Positions 1-10,102 of a stretch of 64,000 bases of DNA are shown here, one piece after another. The translations under genes were made by a program, and so were the position numbers. Location of the stretch: the NCBI RefSeq assembly GCF_004005485.1, contig NZ_RZUL01000005.1:1-64000 (forward strand). The letters are read 5' to 3'. Every line of letters begins with the position of its first letter. The stretch's first letter is position 1. Below the pieces are notes generated by a model that was not told where the DNA came from, did not search any database, and worked only from the letters and a program-made list of their open reading frames with translations. This DNA is from Sphingobium algorifonticola. GTDB lineage: Bacteria; Pseudomonadota; Alphaproteobacteria; Sphingomonadales; Sphingomonadaceae.

Positions 1-49
1 GGCTTGCGGAGACTACCCCTCCGTCTCCTCCTGAGACCAATATTGGTGG

Positions 50-126
<77 letters not shown>

Positions 127-153
127 GCAAAAAAAGAGGCAATCCGGTCCGCC

Positions 154-1290
154 TCAGCAACCCTGCGCACATTCAGGGGCAGGTGACGAGAAAACAATCC
201 GCATTAGCATGTCGCCCGGATCGCGCATCGGGTCGGTGGCGATCGTGTTGACCCGACCACTTTCCGGTGCCTTGACCGTTTCGACGATCCTGCCGAACGC
301 ATCGGATATGGTCGCGACGGCCTGACCCTTCACCACATCGCTGCCCAGCGGCGCAAGAATATGCGCAAAGCCGCCCCGTGTCGCGCGGACGGGGACAATG
401 GCATTGGCGACATAGGGCGTTGTTCCGGCGGCAGGGGCGCTATTGGCGGCCTGCATCTTCAGGTCGATCATTACTCTTCCGATGCCCTCAACGGCTCGCC
501 ATGCCATGGTCGCGTCGAAGATTTCAGGGCGTCCCAGTTCCAGCGTGATGGCGGGCACGCCGTCGTTCAGCATCTCCAGTTCGACAGTGCCTTTCTCGCC
601 GGGGTCAAGCTTGATGATGTCAGGCGCGATCAGTGCCGCAATCTCCCGCGCGCGGGGTGATCCGGCAAAGGCGTACATGACATATTCGGTGCCGCGCGAC
701 TGGGTATGCAGGTCGATCGCCGTATCGGCATTGGGACGCAACAGGCCGTGCCACAGCCGATATGCATAGCGACTGCCGATCGATGCGCCGGCATCGGCCT
801 TGCCCGGCATCAGGCGGTTGAGGTTTTCGCCGTCCCTTCCGTCGTCGGGCGTGAAGCCCCGACTGTGATGCAGCAATCCGGGGATGTTGAGCCCGGGTAC
901 GCCGACCACGGTTCCATGAAGTGTCGTCGGATCGATTCTCGCGGTCAACTGGTGGATGACATCGATCCCGGTCAGCTCGTCGCCATGGATTGCGGCCGTC
1001 AACAACAGGCGAGGGCCGGGCGATGTGCCGCGCACCACGATGACCGGCACGTGCCAGCCCTGCGCAATGCCGTTGTCGGTAACGCGGAACCAGAAGCGGT
1101 GGACCTGTCCCGGCGGCAAGGCGGCGGCATCCAGCCGGTCGATGATCGGTGTGCCATCGATCATGCCGATGGGTTCAGGCGCACCTGCCGCTGCCGGGGC
1201 TGCCATGGGCACGAGGGCGCCCGACACGGCCAGTGCCAGTCCGACCCTGAGGATCACCCCGGTTCGTGCCGTCTTTCCAGAATATGTCAT
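154..1290 (-). CDS. Succinylglutamate desuccinylase/aspartoacylase-family (M14) exported deacylase
   Basis: Putative zinc-dependent deacylase or amidohydrolase of the AstE/AspA branch of the M14 carboxypeptidase-like fold. The zinc-ligand segment HGDELTG lies about 110 residues in, a later ELGRPE stretch fits the active-site region, and the C-terminal part (GGFAHILAPLGSDVVKGQ) looks like the beta-barrel domain seen in this family. The N-terminus is a signal peptide (RVGLALAVSGALVPMAAPAAAG), so it should act in the periplasm. I chose the second ATG because a GGGGG Shine-Dalgarno-like run sits five bases upstream; the ATG eight codons earlier has none. It converges on tRNA-fMet and has no operon partner. 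The natural substrate cannot be inferred. Confidence 0.8.
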   Translation of the reverse strand: MTYSGKTARTGVILRVGLALAVSGALVPMAAPAAAGAPEPIGMIDGTPIIDRLDAAALPPGQVHRFWFRVTDNGIAQGWHVPVIVVRGTSPGPRLLLTAAIHGDELTGIDVIHQLTARIDPTTLHGTVVGVPGLNIPGLLHHSRGFTPDDGRDGENLNRLMPGKADAGASIGSRYAYRLWHGLLRPNADTAIDLHTQSRGTEYVMYAFAGSPRAREIAALIAPDIIKLDPGEKGTVELEMLNDGVPAITLELGRPEIFDATMAWRAVEGIGRVMIDLKMQAANSAPAAGTTPYVANAIVPVRATRGGFAHILAPLGSDVVKGQAVATISDAFGRIVETVKAPESGRVNTIATDPMRDPGDMLMRIVFSSPAPECAQGC

Positions 1291-1464
1291 TATGCCCCCA
1301 GACTGCTTTGCCATGCGCTGTCATGGCGCAGGCCTAGTCATATGCGGGGTGTATCGAGATGGCCAGATGGCGGATTAAGCGCCGCCGTGCGTTCCAGAAT
1401 GACATGAACCTGCTGCTGGATATCATCCTGAATGATTATTGACAGTAGGCCACTAAAAACTCAT

Positions 1465-1477
1465 GATATACTATATC
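1465..1477. promoter_or_regulatory. Candidate Zur operator upstream of the DUF3299/ABC operon
   Basis: Perfect inverted repeat GATATA-C-TATATC that ends 16 bases before the first start codon of the operon, an AT-rich island in GC-rich DNA. AT-rich palindromes containing ATA...TAT cores are typical of Zur boxes. Assignment to Zur is inferred from the metal-related gene content; no zur gene lies in the window. Confidence 0.45.
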
Positions 1478-1493
1478 GCTGAGGACGTGGAAG

Positions 1494-1994
1494 ATGCTTC
1501 TGATCGGTCGAACAATTCTCGCGATAGGGCTGGTAACTGCCGGGTTTGGGGCAGGGTCGGCTGTGCTCGCGCAGCGTCCCTCCAATCTTCAGCCTGGCGA
1601 AAGCGTATGGAAACCGGCGGCCGCACCACCCGGCGGCATCCCCTGGTCGGTGCTTGAAAGCACGAAGGAAATCCAGCGTCAGGCGGCCGGGATCATCTAT
1701 TCCCGACCGGCATTTTCGCCGCGCGTCAAGGCGCTCGCCAGCAAGCGGATCAAGGTCAGTGGTTATGTGATGCCTCTGCAAAACACCGCGAAGCAGACCC
1801 ATTTCGTCCTGCTCGCTTATCCGCCCGACTGCCCGTTTCACCTTAACCCGGCCCCGACGCAGTTCATCGAGGTCAAGACCACTTCGCCGATCGCCGTCAA
1901 GCAAGGTGTGCAGTCCTTCGAAGGCACATTGATATTGAGCGGACAAGACGAGAGCGGCATATTCTACAGCCTGCGCGCGGGCCGGGAGATTTGA
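1494..1994 (+). CDS. DUF3299 exported protein, first gene of a zinc-linked ABC operon
   Basis: A 166-residue secreted protein with an N-terminal signal peptide (cleavage near SAVLAQ). The body fits DUF3299: a conserved stretch KRIKVSGYVMPL, then PPDCPFHLNP, whose Cys and His could hold a metal, and a C-terminal beta-rich part. As I recall, in Pseudomonas aeruginosa a DUF3299 protein (PA4066) is co-transcribed with a MacB/LolD-like ABC system in the Zur regulon, and the same gene company is present here. The following gene starts within 30 bases. Likely a periplasmic accessory factor for metal handling, exact role unknown. A palindromic operator candidate lies just upstream. Confidence 0.75.
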   Translation: MLLIGRTILAIGLVTAGFGAGSAVLAQRPSNLQPGESVWKPAAAPPGGIPWSVLESTKEIQRQAAGIIYSRPAFSPRVKALASKRIKVSGYVMPLQNTAKQTHFVLLAYPPDCPFHLNPAPTQFIEVKTTSPIAVKQGVQSFEGTLILSGQDESGIFYSLRAGREI

Positions 1995-2020
1995 CCATGG
2001 TAATACAATCAGGAGCATGG

Positions 2021-2305
2021 ATGGCAGGGACGGACAGAGGCAGGCGCATCTGTCTTGCTGCTGCGGCGCTCTCCTTGGCGGCCGGTGCACCGGCGTTCGC
2101 CTGTGCCGATCATGGCGGCGCTGACAATTATTTTCTGGCGTATATCGACTATAGCGGGATGACCGAGGCGGAGCAGTTCGCTGCCGAGCAGCGCGCCATA
2201 GCGCAATATCATGCCGCGCAGATCGACAAGGCGCGGGCGCAGTTCGTCACGCGTTTCAAGGTCGATCCGGCACCGACCACCGTGGCGCGGGCCGACGCGC
2301 AGTAA
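2021..2305 (+). CDS. Small exported hypothetical protein in the zinc-linked ABC operon
   Basis: A 94-residue protein with a clear signal peptide ending at GAPAFA, giving a mature domain that begins CADHGG. The rest is a short, charged helical region (MTEAEQFAAEQRAIAQYHAAQ). I do not recognise a family. The start is the ATG preceded by AGGAG four to five bases upstream; in-frame starts further up overlap the previous stop and lack such a site. The position between DUF3299 and the ATPase suggests a periplasmic partner of the transporter, possibly replacing the His-rich DUF2796 protein of the Pseudomonas operon, to which it shows no visible similarity. Confidence 0.65.
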   Translation: MAGTDRGRRICLAAAALSLAAGAPAFACADHGGADNYFLAYIDYSGMTEAEQFAAEQRAIAQYHAAQIDKARAQFVTRFKVDPAPTTVARADAQ

Positions 2306-2365
2306 CTTGTCCTGACGCAAGGTTGCAGCCTGCATCACTGCCGACCGTAGCGAGGAACCGTCCGC

Positions 2366-3025
2366 ATGCCCGTGGCTCTTGACTTGCGTTGCGTGGACAA
2401 GGCCTATGGTGATCGTATCATTCTGCAGGATTTTTCGGTCACGGTCGACAAGGGCGAGCATCTGCTGCTGCTGGGTCCGTCCGGTTCCGGCAAGACGACG
2501 CTGCTGAACCTGATCATCGGCCTGCTCAAGCCCAATCGCGGTACGATCATGATCGCCGGTGAGGATGTCGCCGATACAAGCCATGGCGGACATGATGCCA
2601 TCCGCAGGCGGCATGTCGCGGTTATATTCCAGACGCTGCGGTTGATTTCGGCCATCAGTATCCGAGACAATTTGCGGCTGACGCAACGGCTTGCCCTGGG
2701 ACAAGCCGATGACAAGGCGATCGATCATATGCTCGATGCGCTTGGAATCGGCCATCGTGCAAGCGCGCAGCCGCGTTCCCTGAGCCAGGGGGAAGCGCAG
2801 CGCGCGGCCATCGCGCGCGCGCTGATCACGCGTCCGACGCTGATCGTGGCGGATGAGCCGACCAGCGCCCTGGATGACGGGAATGCCATGCGGGTTGCCG
2901 ACCTGCTGCTGCATCATGCCGCTGTGCAGGGCAGCAGCCTGATCATCGCCACCCATGATCGTCGATTGCAGGACTTCATTCCGCGCAGCATCACCTTGGC
3001 GCAAACAGCGACGCCTTCGACATGA
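2366..3025 (+). CDS. ABC transporter ATP-binding protein, LolD/MacB type
   Basis: Cytoplasmic ATPase of 219 residues that should drive the FtsX-like permease encoded next. Walker A GPSGSGKTT is at residues 37-45, the signature LSQGEAQ near 145, and Walker B LIVADEPTSALDD near 165, followed by the switch histidine (IATHD). A GAGGAA ribosome-binding site precedes the start, and the stop overlaps the permease start (ATGA), which implies translational coupling. LolD-like ATPases work in mechanotransmission or lipoprotein release, not classical import, but the neighbours point to a metal-linked function here. Sequence alone does not separate it from generic LolD paralogues. Confidence 0.9.
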   Translation: MPVALDLRCVDKAYGDRIILQDFSVTVDKGEHLLLLGPSGSGKTTLLNLIIGLLKPNRGTIMIAGEDVADTSHGGHDAIRRRHVAVIFQTLRLISAISIRDNLRLTQRLALGQADDKAIDHMLDALGIGHRASAQPRSLSQGEAQRAAIARALITRPTLIVADEPTSALDDGNAMRVADLLLHHAAVQGSSLIIATHDRRLQDFIPRSITLAQTATPST

Positions 3026-4281
3026 TGCTACGCCTGCCTCTTGCCTATATGGCCGACCGCAAGCTGATGACGGGACTCAATATCCTTTTGCTTGCTCTCG
3101 CGGTGGCGACGCTGGTCATGTTGCTGGTCGTGTCGTCCCAGCTTTCGCAGCGGCTTTCGCGCAATGCGCAGGGAATCGATCTGGTGGTCGGTGCCAAGGG
3201 TGCGCCGCTTCAACTCATCCTGTCCGCAATTTATCAGATGGACCAGCCTACCGGTAATATCCCCCTGTCCAGTATCGCTCTGTTGCGCCGTAATCCAATG
3301 GTCGCACAGGTCATTCCCATGGCCTTGGGAGACAATTTCCGCGGCTACCGGATTGTCGGGACCGAGCCGGCCTATATCGACCTCTACGGCGCACGGATCG
3401 ACCGGGGCCGCATGTTCGGTGAGCATGGCGAAGTCGTGCTGGGGGCTGAAGCGGCATCCCGCCTTGGTGCCGGGCTGGGCCAGAAGTTTCTCGGCAGCCA
3501 TGGTTTGTCCGCAGGGGACGGCAGCAGCGATCACGACAGCCATCCCTTCGAAACGGTCGGTATCTTGCAGCGCACGGGTACGGTCATCGACCGGCTTGTC
3601 CTGACATCCATCGAGACGGTCTGGGAGGTCCACGGTATCGGCCATGAGGAGACGGCAGCGGCGGACCATGCCGATGAGGCCGCGCCGGATCATGAAGATG
3701 AGGACCACGATACGCATGCTACAGCCGACGCCGACAGGGAGGTCACGGCACTCCTCGTGCGTTATCGGTCTCCGGCTGCGGCCGTGCGGATACCGCCGAT
3801 GATCAACCGCCAGACGTCGATGCAGGCTGCTGTGCCTGCCGTGGAACTGAGCCGTTTGCTCGGGCTGCTGGGTGCCGGTATCGAAGGGGCACGTCTCTTC
3901 GCATGGCTGCTTGCTTTGATCGGGGGCCTTTCGATCTTCGTCACCTTGCTGAATGCCGCGTCGGCGCGCGAGGCCGATCTCGCGCTGCTGCGCGTGATGG
4001 GCGCGTCCCGGGCCGAGGTGTTCGGCGTGGTCTTGGCGGAGGGCCTGTTGACTGCGTTGCTTGGTGCGGCAGTCGGCGTCGCGATCGGCCATATAGGGCT
4101 GGCGGTTGCTACAGAACTGTTCGTCAGCTTCAAGGAACTTGGCCTGCAACCCTGGGAGCCGGTGCCCGGTGAAATCGGGATCGTTCTGGCCGTCATAGCG
4201 GTCGGCCTGTCAGCTTCGCTCCTTCCGGCGCTTCGCGTTTTCCGTATGGACCTTGCCCACACCCTTGGCCGTACCCACTGA
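3022..4281 (+). CDS. FtsX-like ABC permease with a histidine/acid-rich periplasmic segment
   Basis: A 419-residue MacB/LolC-type permease: one N-terminal transmembrane helix (LNILLLALAVATLVMLLVV), a large periplasmic MacB_PCD domain, and three C-terminal helices in the FtsX domain. Within the periplasmic domain, residues about 204-232 are packed with His, Asp and Glu (HEETAAADHADEA and DHEDEDHDTH), after a shorter SSDHDSH stretch near 170. Such insertions usually bind zinc or nickel. Together with DUF3299 upstream this supports a zinc-responsive function, as in the Pseudomonas PA4063-PA4066 type of operon (from memory). It is the last gene of the unit; a hairpin-forming palindrome lies about 140 bases downstream. 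Confidence 0.85.
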   Translation: MMLRLPLAYMADRKLMTGLNILLLALAVATLVMLLVVSSQLSQRLSRNAQGIDLVVGAKGAPLQLILSAIYQMDQPTGNIPLSSIALLRRNPMVAQVIPMALGDNFRGYRIVGTEPAYIDLYGARIDRGRMFGEHGEVVLGAEAASRLGAGLGQKFLGSHGLSAGDGSSDHDSHPFETVGILQRTGTVIDRLVLTSIETVWEVHGIGHEETAAADHADEAAPDHEDEDHDTHATADADREVTALLVRYRSPAAAVRIPPMINRQTSMQAAVPAVELSRLLGLLGAGIEGARLFAWLLALIGGLSIFVTLLNAASAREADLALLRVMGASRAEVFGVVLAEGLLTALLGAAVGVAIGHIGLAVATELFVSFKELGLQPWEPVPGEIGIVLAVIAVGLSASLLPALRVFRMDLAHTLGRTH

Positions 4282-4423
4282 CTATCCTGAGGCCTGTTCC
4301 GGTTTGGCCACAGCCATTGCGACCATGACGGGTGCGGACGTGCGCAACGATTGATCATCAAGGGGTTGCTGACCGGCGTTCCTTGCGACCCGCGCCTTGC
4401 CAGCAACCCCCGACACCCCGCAC

Positions 4424-4450
4424 CCTGCAATCGTTTTAATCGATTGCAGG
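4424..4450. terminator. 10-bp perfect palindrome between convergent genes
   Basis: CCTGCAATCG and CGATTGCAGG flank a 7-base AT loop between the ends of the convergent permease and acs genes. The position fits a bidirectional terminator, but neither side has a U-run, so it may instead be Rho-assisted or an unrelated protein site. Confidence 0.4.
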
Positions 4451-4529
4451 TAAATGTAAATCAAGCTTTGCTTCAATGGTTTGCGGACTGGCGCTCGCGA
4501 TGCCCCGTTGATCCCAAAGCAGGCCAGGG

Positions 4530-6473
4530 TCAAACGACACGGTTACGCACAAGATTTTCGACGACAGCCGGATCGGCCAGTGTCGATGTGTCGCCGAGTG
4601 CCTGAGCGGACACTTCCCCTTCGGCGATCTTGCGCAGAATGCGTCGCATGATCTTGCCCGACCGGGTCTTGGGCAGGCCCGGCGCGAACTGGATGGCGTC
4701 GGGCGTGGCGATCGGGCCGATTTCGGTGCGGACCCATTTGACGAGATCCTGGCGCAGAGTGTCCGACGGGTCTTCGTCGGCATTCAGCGTGACATAGGCG
4801 TAAATGCCCTGGCCCTTGATGTCGTGCGGGAAGCCGACGACCGCGGCCTCGGCGACTTTCGGGTGAAGCACCAGCGCGCTTTCGACTTCGGCGGTGCCCA
4901 TGCGATGGCCGGACACGTTGATGACGTCATCGACGCGACCGGTGATCCAGTAATAGCCATCGGCATCGCGCCGGGCACCATCACCGGTGGTATATTTGCC
5001 AGGATAGGTCGTGAAATAGGTCTGGAAGAAGCGATCGTGGTCGCCCCAGACCGTCCGCATCAGCCCGGGCCAGGCGCGTGTGACCACCAGATTGCCTTCG
5101 GCGGCGCCCTCCAGCACCTTGCCATCGGCATCGACGATCTGGGGATCGACACCTGGCATCGGGAGTGTTGCGGAACCTGGTTTCAGGTCGGTTGCGCCGG
5201 GCATCGGGGCGATCATCGCGCCGCCTGTCTCGGTCTGCCACCAGGTGTCGATGATCGGGCAGCGACCTTCGCCCACAACAGTGTGATACCAGCGCCAGGC
5301 CTCAGGATTGATCGGCTCACCGACTGTACCCAGCAGGCGAAGCGATGCGCGACTGGTGGCGGTGACGAACCCGTCGCCTTCCTTCATCAGGGCACGCAGC
5401 ACCGTTGGCGCGGTGAACAGCGTGTGCACGGCGTGCCGGTCCACGATTTGCCAGATGCGGCCCGGCGTTGGCCAATTGGGCAACCCTTCATACATCAGCG
5501 TAGTCGCGCCATTGGCGAGCGGACCGTACACGATGTAGCTGTGCCCCGTGACCCAGCCGATATCGGCGGCGCACCAGTAAATGTCGCCGGGACGATAGTC
5601 GAAACAAAGCTCATGCGTCAGGGCGGCCCAGAGCAGATAGCCGCCGGTGGTATGCAACACCCCCTTGGGTTTGCCGGTGGACCCGGATGTGTAGAGGATG
5701 AAAAGTGGATCCTCGGCCTGCATGGGTTCGGCCGGGCAATCGGACGCCGCGTCGGCTGCCGCCTCGTGATACCAGATGTCCCGCCCGTCGCGCATGGCTA
5801 TGGCACCGCCGGTCGCCTGCACCACAATGACCTTTTGCACGCAGGCGGACAGGTCCAGCGCCTTGTCGACATTGGCCTTCAGTGCGATCGTCTTGCCGCC
5901 CCTGCGCCCCTCGTCGGCTGTGATGACGATGGTAGAGTCGCAGTCGGTGATACGGCCCGCCAGTGCCTCGGGCGAGAACCCCCCGAAGACGACGCTGTGG
6001 ATCGCGCCGATCCGTGCGCAGGCGAGCAGGGCGAACGCCGCTTCCGGGACCATCGGCATGTACACGGTGATGCGATCGCCCTTCTTCGCACCTGCGCTTT
6101 TCAGCACGTTGGCAAAGCGGCAGACTTCGGCGTGAAGCTGACGATAGGTGTAGCGACGCGGGGCTTCCGCCGGATTGTCCGATTCCCATAGAATCGCGAC
6201 TGTGTCCCCGCGCTCCGCCAGATGCCGGTCGATGCAGTTCACCGAGACGTTGAGCACCCCGTCGCTGAACCAGCGTACACCGAAATCCCCTTCGGCAAAG
6301 CTGCTTTCGTCGGCCCGGGTAGGGGGCGTGATCCAGTCGAGCCGCTGCGCCTGTTCCAGCCAATAGGCGTCCGGTTCGGCCAGCGACCGGGCATGCTCGG
6401 CCGCGCGGCTTTCCGCATTGCGCCGGGCGTTGGCGCGCCATTCGGGAGGAACGGGAAAAAGATCCTGCGACAT
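4530..6473 (-). CDS. acs: Acetate--CoA ligase (acetyl-CoA synthetase)
   Basis: Cytosolic AMP-forming ligase that activates acetate with ATP and CoA to acetyl-CoA. The 647-residue length is normal. The adenylation motif [11 protein letters not shown] lies near residue 262, [11 protein letters not shown] is the A5 motif, and the C-terminal [11 protein letters not shown] holds the catalytic lysine that Pat/Sir2-type enzymes acetylate in this family. The chosen ATG begins [10 protein letters not shown], like family members, with AAGGAG upstream; the longer reading frame runs into the preceding receptor gene. It lies 35 bases behind a TonB-receptor gene on the same strand and may be partly co-transcribed with it, though no functional link is evident. 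Confidence 0.96.
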   Translation of the reverse strand: MSQDLFPVPPEWRANARRNAESRAAEHARSLAEPDAYWLEQAQRLDWITPPTRADESSFAEGDFGVRWFSDGVLNVSVNCIDRHLAERGDTVAILWESDNPAEAPRRYTYRQLHAEVCRFANVLKSAGAKKGDRITVYMPMVPEAAFALLACARIGAIHSVVFGGFSPEALAGRITDCDSTIVITADEGRRGGKTIALKANVDKALDLSACVQKVIVVQATGGAIAMRDGRDIWYHEAAADAASDCPAEPMQAEDPLFILYTSGSTGKPKGVLHTTGGYLLWAALTHELCFDYRPGDIYWCAADIGWVTGHSYIVYGPLANGATTLMYEGLPNWPTPGRIWQIVDRHAVHTLFTAPTVLRALMKEGDGFVTATSRASLRLLGTVGEPINPEAWRWYHTVVGEGRCPIIDTWWQTETGGAMIAPMPGATDLKPGSATLPMPGVDPQIVDADGKVLEGAAEGNLVVTRAWPGLMRTVWGDHDRFFQTYFTTYPGKYTTGDGARRDADGYYWITGRVDDVINVSGHRMGTAEVESALVLHPKVAEAAVVGFPHDIKGQGIYAYVTLNADEDPSDTLRQDLVKWVRTEIGPIATPDAIQFAPGLPKTRSGKIMRRILRKIAEGEVSAQALGDTSTLADPAVVENLVRNRVV

Positions 6474-6508
6474 GCGCCTGCCAACTCCTTGTAACGCTAC
6501 CCGGCGCC

Positions 6509-8503
6509 TTATCCGGTAATGCTGATGCCGATCCATAATGTCCTTGGCGTGCCAAGATCAATGGAGCCAGCGACATTGCGCGTTACGATCGCCTTGTCGA
6601 AGATATTCTCTGCGCGACCCACAAGGGCCACGCGCGCCATCAGTGGGAGGCGCGCGGTCGCATCGACCGTGATCGCACCGGGCAAGGCATCGGTTTCCAG
6701 ATCGTCTTCATATTGGCGGGAGACGTAGCGCAGGCTTGTCGACAGCAGGGCATCAGGCGCCGGTTCCCATGCCAGCGTTGCGCTGGCCGCATGGCGTGGC
6801 GTCTGCGCAGGAACGAACCCGTCGAACGCCTTGCCGGGTGCCTCCACTTTCGCGCGGCTGTACGCATAGGACGCATTGAGCGACCAGGGACCGTGCCGGG
6901 CGCTGCCGGTCAGTTCAATGCCTCGTGCGACTATGGCGTCGACATTCTGGCGCTGGCGCAGATTGACGCCCGTCGTGACATTGGCCACGGCATCCTCCAG
7001 CCGATTGTGGAAGGCGGTGATGCCCATGCGCACGCCGGGTAGTGGCGTAAGGTCTGCCCCGATTTCCGCACCTTTCAGCTTTTCGAGCGCAAGGGCGGCG
7101 TTCGCCTGCGTCGTGACGGGGAACACGGCGAAGGGGCGATAGAGTTCATTCAGCGTCGGCAGGCGGAAGCCGGTATAGGCCGCCGCGCGTAAGGCAATGG
7201 TATCGACCGGACGCAGCAAGACGCCCGCACGGCCACTGAATCGCCAGCCGTCGCGATCGGGGTAGACGACGTCGCTTGTCAGCGCGCCAGCGCCATTGCG
7301 CGTTTCGAACTGGCCATCGGTGATCGTCCAGCGATCCGCGCGGACGCCCCCCGTCAGGATAAGACGGCCCAAAGTCCAGTCGTCCTCGATGAATAGCCCT
7401 GTCGTGCCCTGCCGCCCGAAAGCGTGGCGACGCGCCGTCACTGCGCCGGTTGTGGCGTTGTAGGCATCCTCGAACATATCGCCGCTGGCATGGCGGCTGT
7501 CCGCGCCGATCCGCAGGACATGGGCGTCGCCCAGCGGCGGGCGCACCTCGATCTTCCCGCCGATACCGGTGGACGGCGTGTTCCGCTGGTCGAGCGTCTT
7601 GCGGAAGCTGGTGGCACTGATGACGATGTTGCTGAAGTTGCGGGCCTGCACATAGGCGAGTGCATCGACCTGCCAACGGCCGCGTGCGATCACGCGAATG
7701 CTGGCATCCTGCCCTTCGCTATGGCTGTCCGTCCCGGCAAAGCGCAATGTCCGGTCATCATCGAATATCAGGCCGCGCGCCTGCACCTCCACTTCGGCAC
7801 TCACCGGAACCACCGCCCGTATGCTCGTCGACCAGCCGTCATAGCGGGCGGGCACGTCTGCAATGGTGCGCTGATTGCGCGGCGTCGTGAAGAAACCGTC
7901 GCCCCGGTCCCAGCGGCCCGAAAGCGTAACCTGACCGGCGCCCAATGTCGGGGAGGCGCTGGCAGTCAGTTCCGTCGCATTACGACTGCCATACAAGGCG
8001 TTGGCGGCAAAGCGCGGCATATCCCCACCTGCCGCGCTTTCCAGCTCGATCGTCCCGGCGACCGCGCCTGCGCCAAACGCACCGGCGCCGCCGCCACGCG
8101 TGACGCGCACCGCACCCAGCCGGTCGGGCACTATCGCACTGAACGGGATGTAACCGAAGAACGGGTCGGCCATCGGCACACCGTCAAGCAGAACCAGCGC
8201 GCGGCTGGACGCATTGCCGCCCAGCGCGCGCAGGGTCGCCCCCTGGGCGGACGGATTGGCCGAGCGGCTGTCCGACCGGCGAAACTGCTGAAAGCCCGCC
8301 ACGTCCGCCAATGCCGTTTCCAGCCGCCCCGATGCGACGGCGGTGAGCCGTTCACGTGGAATGATGACGGAACCATAAGCCGGCGTGCCCGGCGGCAACG
8401 GCAACCCTTGCCCGGTCACGATGATCGACGGGGTAGCTTCGTCCTGCGCGATGGCAGTTGTGGGCAGGACGAGCGGGCAGAGAAGCAGGGCGGCGCGACG
8501 CAT
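6509..8503 (-). CDS. TonB-dependent outer-membrane receptor (BtuB-like)
   Basis: A 664-residue receptor with signal peptide (ending TTAIAQ), a plug domain carrying [16 protein letters not shown] and [21 protein letters not shown], and a long beta-barrel with a TonB-box-like SIIVTGQG just after the signal. Its small size and plug pattern are closest to BtuB/CirA-like receptors. The upstream 105 bases do not show a cobalamin riboswitch, so vitamin B12 as substrate is unsupported. It follows the hexuronate operon on the same strand, and hexuronate or oligogalacturonide uptake is an alternative guess. The end ISITG lacks the usual terminal aromatic residue. Confidence 0.85.
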   Translation of the reverse strand: MRRAALLLCPLVLPTTAIAQDEATPSIIVTGQGLPLPPGTPAYGSVIIPRERLTAVASGRLETALADVAGFQQFRRSDSRSANPSAQGATLRALGGNASSRALVLLDGVPMADPFFGYIPFSAIVPDRLGAVRVTRGGGAGAFGAGAVAGTIELESAAGGDMPRFAANALYGSRNATELTASASPTLGAGQVTLSGRWDRGDGFFTTPRNQRTIADVPARYDGWSTSIRAVVPVSAEVEVQARGLIFDDDRTLRFAGTDSHSEGQDASIRVIARGRWQVDALAYVQARNFSNIVISATSFRKTLDQRNTPSTGIGGKIEVRPPLGDAHVLRIGADSRHASGDMFEDAYNATTGAVTARRHAFGRQGTTGLFIEDDWTLGRLILTGGVRADRWTITDGQFETRNGAGALTSDVVYPDRDGWRFSGRAGVLLRPVDTIALRAAAYTGFRLPTLNELYRPFAVFPVTTQANAALALEKLKGAEIGADLTPLPGVRMGITAFHNRLEDAVANVTTGVNLRQRQNVDAIVARGIELTGSARHGPWSLNASYAYSRAKVEAPGKAFDGFVPAQTPRHAASATLAWEPAPDALLSTSLRYVSRQYEDDLETDALPGAITVDATARLPLMARVALVGRAENIFDKAIVTRNVAGSIDLGTPRTLWIGISITG

Positions 8504-8608
8504 AGTCTATGTAAACTCCGTTTGGCCGATCCCTTGGTTACATCACCCCCTCGGTCAACCCTCTTGTTTGTTTGCCATCACAGGATGAGGCCCTGTCTGT
8601 CCCATCCT

Positions 8609-10102
8609 TCAGAGCGTGACGCCGTCCTTCCAGATTGCGATTTCGCGGATGCCGTTCTCCTCATTCCGGGTAAGGCGTCGCCCGGAAGCGATAGCGAGAA
8701 TAAGGTCCATGCATGTCTGGGAAACGCTATCCATCGGTATGCCGTCGAGCAGCGGCCCTGCGCTGAAATCGATCCATTGCGGTTTGCGCCGTGCGACATC
8801 GTCGTTCGAGGCGATCTTTATCGTTGGCACCGGGAAGCCGAGCGGGGTGCCGCGTCCGGTGGTGAACAGCAGCAGCGTCGCGCCGCTTGCCACTTCCGCT
8901 GTTGACGAGACGGCATCATTCCCCGGCGATCGCAGCAGCGCCATGCCGCCTTTGCCGACAGCCTCGCCATAATCGAGTACCTGTGTGATGGTCGCGCCGC
9001 CACCTTTCTGCACGGCACCCAGCGATTTTTCCTCCAGCGTGGTCAGCCCGCCAGCCTTGTTCCCGGGCGACGGGTTCTCATAGACAGGCTGGCCATGGTC
9101 GATGAAATAACGCTTGAACCCCTCGATCATCGCATTGGCCTTGTCGAAGGTCGCGCGGTCGGCGGCGCGTTTCAGCAGATGCTGTTCCGCCCCGAACATT
9201 TCGGGCACTTCGCTCAATATGATCGTGCCGCCCGCCGCGGTCGTGCGATCGGTGATGCGGCCGACCAGCGGGTTGGCGGTGAGGCCCGACAGGCCGTCTG
9301 ATCCGCCGCATTTCACGCCGATGACCAGATCGGACAGGGGGCAGGGGGTGCGCGCATCATGGCGCATGACATCGACCAGCTCGGCGGCGGCCGCCAGCCC
9401 TTCTTCGATTTCGTCCTCCACCTCCTGCGCGTTGAAGAAACGGACGCGCGCGCGATCGACGCCCCGCGCGGCGGCCATCAGCGCCGCGAGTTGATTGTTT
9501 TCGCAGCCCAGGCCGACGACGATCACGCCGCCCGCGTTGGGATGACGGATCAATCCGGCAAGGATGCGCTGCGTCATGGCAAGATCGTCGCCTAGCTGGC
9601 TGCATCCGAAAGGATGGACGAAGGCATGGGCACCGTCGATGAGATGCCCGAACCGTATCTGCGCCTGCTCCGCAATGATCGTCGCGGCATGGTTGACGCA
9701 ACCGACGGTATTGATGACCCACAGTTCATTGCGGGTGCCGACCCGGCCATCGGCGCGGCGGTAGCCCTGAAACGTGAGGTCCGACGCCAGCGGCAAGGCA
9801 GGCGCGATTGAGCCTGAAAATTGCGGCTGTGGCCCGCCTTCGCTCAAATCGGTTGTCAGATTGTGACTGTGCACCCATTCGCCCGCGCGGACCGGCTGAT
9901 CGAGCGATCCGATCGGATAGCCATATTTGACGATCGCGCTGCCTGCGGGAAGATCGACGAGCGCAATCTTGTGTCCCCGCGCGATCGTCTCCTGCGCGAT
10001 CAGCGCGCCGTCCGGCCCGATCATGGCCACGCCCGCGTCAACCGGCCCGAGCAGAACGCCGACATTGTCATCCGGGTGAACGCGGATCAGCCGAACGGTC
10101 AT
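8609..10102 (-). CDS. uxaA: Altronate dehydratase
   Basis: Dehydrates D-altronate to 2-keto-3-deoxygluconate in hexuronate catabolism. The 497-residue protein has an N-terminal SAF-type domain (about residues 1-75, TVRLIRVHPDDNVGVLL) fused to the C-terminal UxaA domain, which carries GVKCGGSDGLSGLTANP and a conserved Cys-rich N-part (VNTVGCVNHAA, HPFGCSQLG). The start is fixed by an ATGA overlap with the stop of the upstream reductase gene, implying translational coupling. Third gene of the operon that begins with uxaC and is divergent from a GntR regulator. Confidence 0.93.
   Translation of the reverse strand: MTVRLIRVHPDDNVGVLLGPVDAGVAMIGPDGALIAQETIARGHKIALVDLPAGSAIVKYGYPIGSLDQPVRAGEWVHSHNLTTDLSEGGPQPQFSGSIAPALPLASDLTFQGYRRADGRVGTRNELWVINTVGCVNHAATIIAEQAQIRFGHLIDGAHAFVHPFGCSQLGDDLAMTQRILAGLIRHPNAGGVIVVGLGCENNQLAALMAAARGVDRARVRFFNAQEVEDEIEEGLAAAAELVDVMRHDARTPCPLSDLVIGVKCGGSDGLSGLTANPLVGRITDRTTAAGGTIILSEVPEMFGAEQHLLKRAADRATFDKANAMIEGFKRYFIDHGQPVYENPSPGNKAGGLTTLEEKSLGAVQKGGGATITQVLDYGEAVGKGGMALLRSPGNDAVSSTAEVASGATLLLFTTGRGTPLGFPVPTIKIASNDDVARRKPQWIDFSAGPLLDGIPMDSVSQTCMDLILAIASGRRLTRNEENGIREIAIWKDGVTL

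Noticed and set aside
4824-6191. Long plus-strand frame opposite acs
   Set aside because: Antisense of acs, His/Gly/Asp-rich without domains, no ribosome-binding site.
8504-8608. Cobalamin riboswitch upstream of the BtuB-like receptor
   Set aside because: The interval is only about 100 bases and lacks the B12-box pattern; vitamin B12 is therefore not assigned as substrate.
7424-8905. Plus-strand frame of 493 codons across the TonB receptor and uxaA end
   Set aside because: Spans two well-supported genes on the other strand, no motif.
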